Assembly (NCBI GenBank): GCA_017462505.1
Contig: JAFTQY010000058.1
Coordinates: 1-21,209 of the forward strand
Reading direction: 5' to 3'
Origin: Clostridia bacterium
GTDB lineage: Bacteria; Bacillota_A; Clostridia; Christensenellales; Borkfalkiaceae
DNA: 21,209 bases
Numbering within the stretch: position 1 is the stretch's first letter; every line of letters begins with the position of its first letter. The position numbers and the translations under genes were made by a program. Below the pieces are notes generated by a model. The model was not told where the DNA came from. It searched no databases and saw only the letters and a list, made by a program, of their open reading frames with translations. Shown here piece by piece: positions 20,706 to 21,209 of the stretch.

Positions 20706-21209
20706 ACTGCAAAATAGCCTTAATGCGGCGAATCCCGCTCCCACAGCTTTGCTCCTTTTGGATCTTGAACTTGCCGAGCTTGCCCGTCGATTCCACGTGC
20801 GGACCGCCGCAAATTTCCTTGGAAAAATCGCCGATGGTGTACGTTTTTACCACTTCGCCGTACTTGCTTTCAAACAAGCCCGTAAAGCCTTCTGCTTTCG
20901 CCTCTTCCAAGCTGATCTCTTTCATCACGACGGGAATATCCTTTGCAATCACCTCGTTGACGAGATCTTCCACCGCCTTGATCTGCTCCGCCGTCATGGG
21001 CTGGGGCAGGTTAAAGTCGAAGCGCAATCTTTCCTCGGTAATGTTCGAGCCTTTTTGGTTGACCTCGGGCGAGCATACCTTTTTGAGCGCCGCGTGCAAC
21101 AAATGGGTCGCCGTGTGCAGAGCCGTCGTCGCCTATTTATTATCTGCAAGACCTCAGGCAAATTTCTGTTCGCTGCCCGCCTTGCTCTTGTTTTGGTGTT
21201 CCTCAAACG
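20704..21209 (-). pseudogene. alaS: Alanyl-tRNA synthetase, C-terminal part, with two in-frame stops near the window edge
   Basis: The reading frame enters from the right edge and ends at 20704. It carries the AlaS editing (SAD) domain: LHTATHLLHAAL with the zinc histidines, GSNITEERLRFDF, and KEICGGPHVESTG with the Cys/His pair. The conserved approach region FEEHQNKSKAGSEQKF is also in this frame. It is interrupted by TGA (21154-21156), where homologues have Gly, and TAG (21133-21135), where they usually have Glu. Downstream of the TAG 142 codons remain open; a TTG at 21102 could be called as a start but is not a real one. The protein ends right after GSGIRRIKAIL, so the C-Ala (DHHA1) domain is absent, as in short-form AlaS. 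AlaS is essential, so the stops are more likely sequence errors at a contig end than true decay. Confidence 0.8.

Noticed and set aside
21133..21156. Stop-codon reassignment (TGA or TAG read as an amino acid)
   Set aside because: TGA ends yqfD, the 574-aa ABC gene and veg here at sensible positions, and no other gene in the window has internal TGA or TAG codons.

Overview
The window looks like a chromosomal piece of a spore-forming Clostridia-type bacterium (Firmicutes), probably an uncultured gut lineage. The signs are the Firmicutes order yqfC-yqfD-phoH-pgpH-ybeY-era-yqzL-recO, the clostridial pairing of a SipL-like spore-coat protein with ispE, a neighbouring veg gene, strong AGGAGG-type ribosome sites and sigma-A promoters. 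Nearly every gene is on the minus strand; only veg is on plus. Both ends cut genes (alaS at the right, ppdK at the left), so this may be a whole contig.

In the direction of transcription (right to left): the 3' part of alaS, ending straight after its editing domain and carrying two in-frame stops near the window edge; a 101-bp structured repeat; an unknown 124-aa gene; veg (plus strand); a SipL-like SPOCS/LysM protein; ispE behind its own promoter and a terminator-like leader hairpin; an unknown two-TM cytoplasmic-domain protein; a heterodimeric ABC exporter whose mRNA looks leaderless; a ClC antiporter with a TrkA-C tail; then the sporulation/RNA/DNA maintenance cluster yqfC, yqfD, phoH, a shortened pgpH, ybeY, era, a 37-codon yqzL and recO; a Mrr-like nuclease with a very long charged linker; an XRE/triple zinc-ribbon membrane protein; and ppdK behind a structured leader.

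The most unusual material is non-coding. Between era and yqzL lies a 199-bp array (5276-5474) of eight small hairpins separated by a 9-bp word that flips to its reverse complement at the midpoint. The whole region can therefore fold into a ladder of nested four-way junctions. Touching it is a 101-bp element (5479-5579) with a second copy at 20605-20705. The two copies show compensatory base changes in their stems, and each supplies part or all of the stop codon of the gene it follows (era, alaS). A third repeat island, of TGTCAT...ATC units, lies at 429-766.

Functionally the genes are mostly housekeeping (ribosome assembly by Era/YbeY/PhoH, recombination by RecO, c-di-AMP turnover by PgpH, isoprenoid synthesis by IspE, pyruvate metabolism by PpdK) with sporulation genes (yqfC, yqfD, sipL) woven in. 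No CRISPR array, tRNA, rRNA, prophage or transposase gene was seen.
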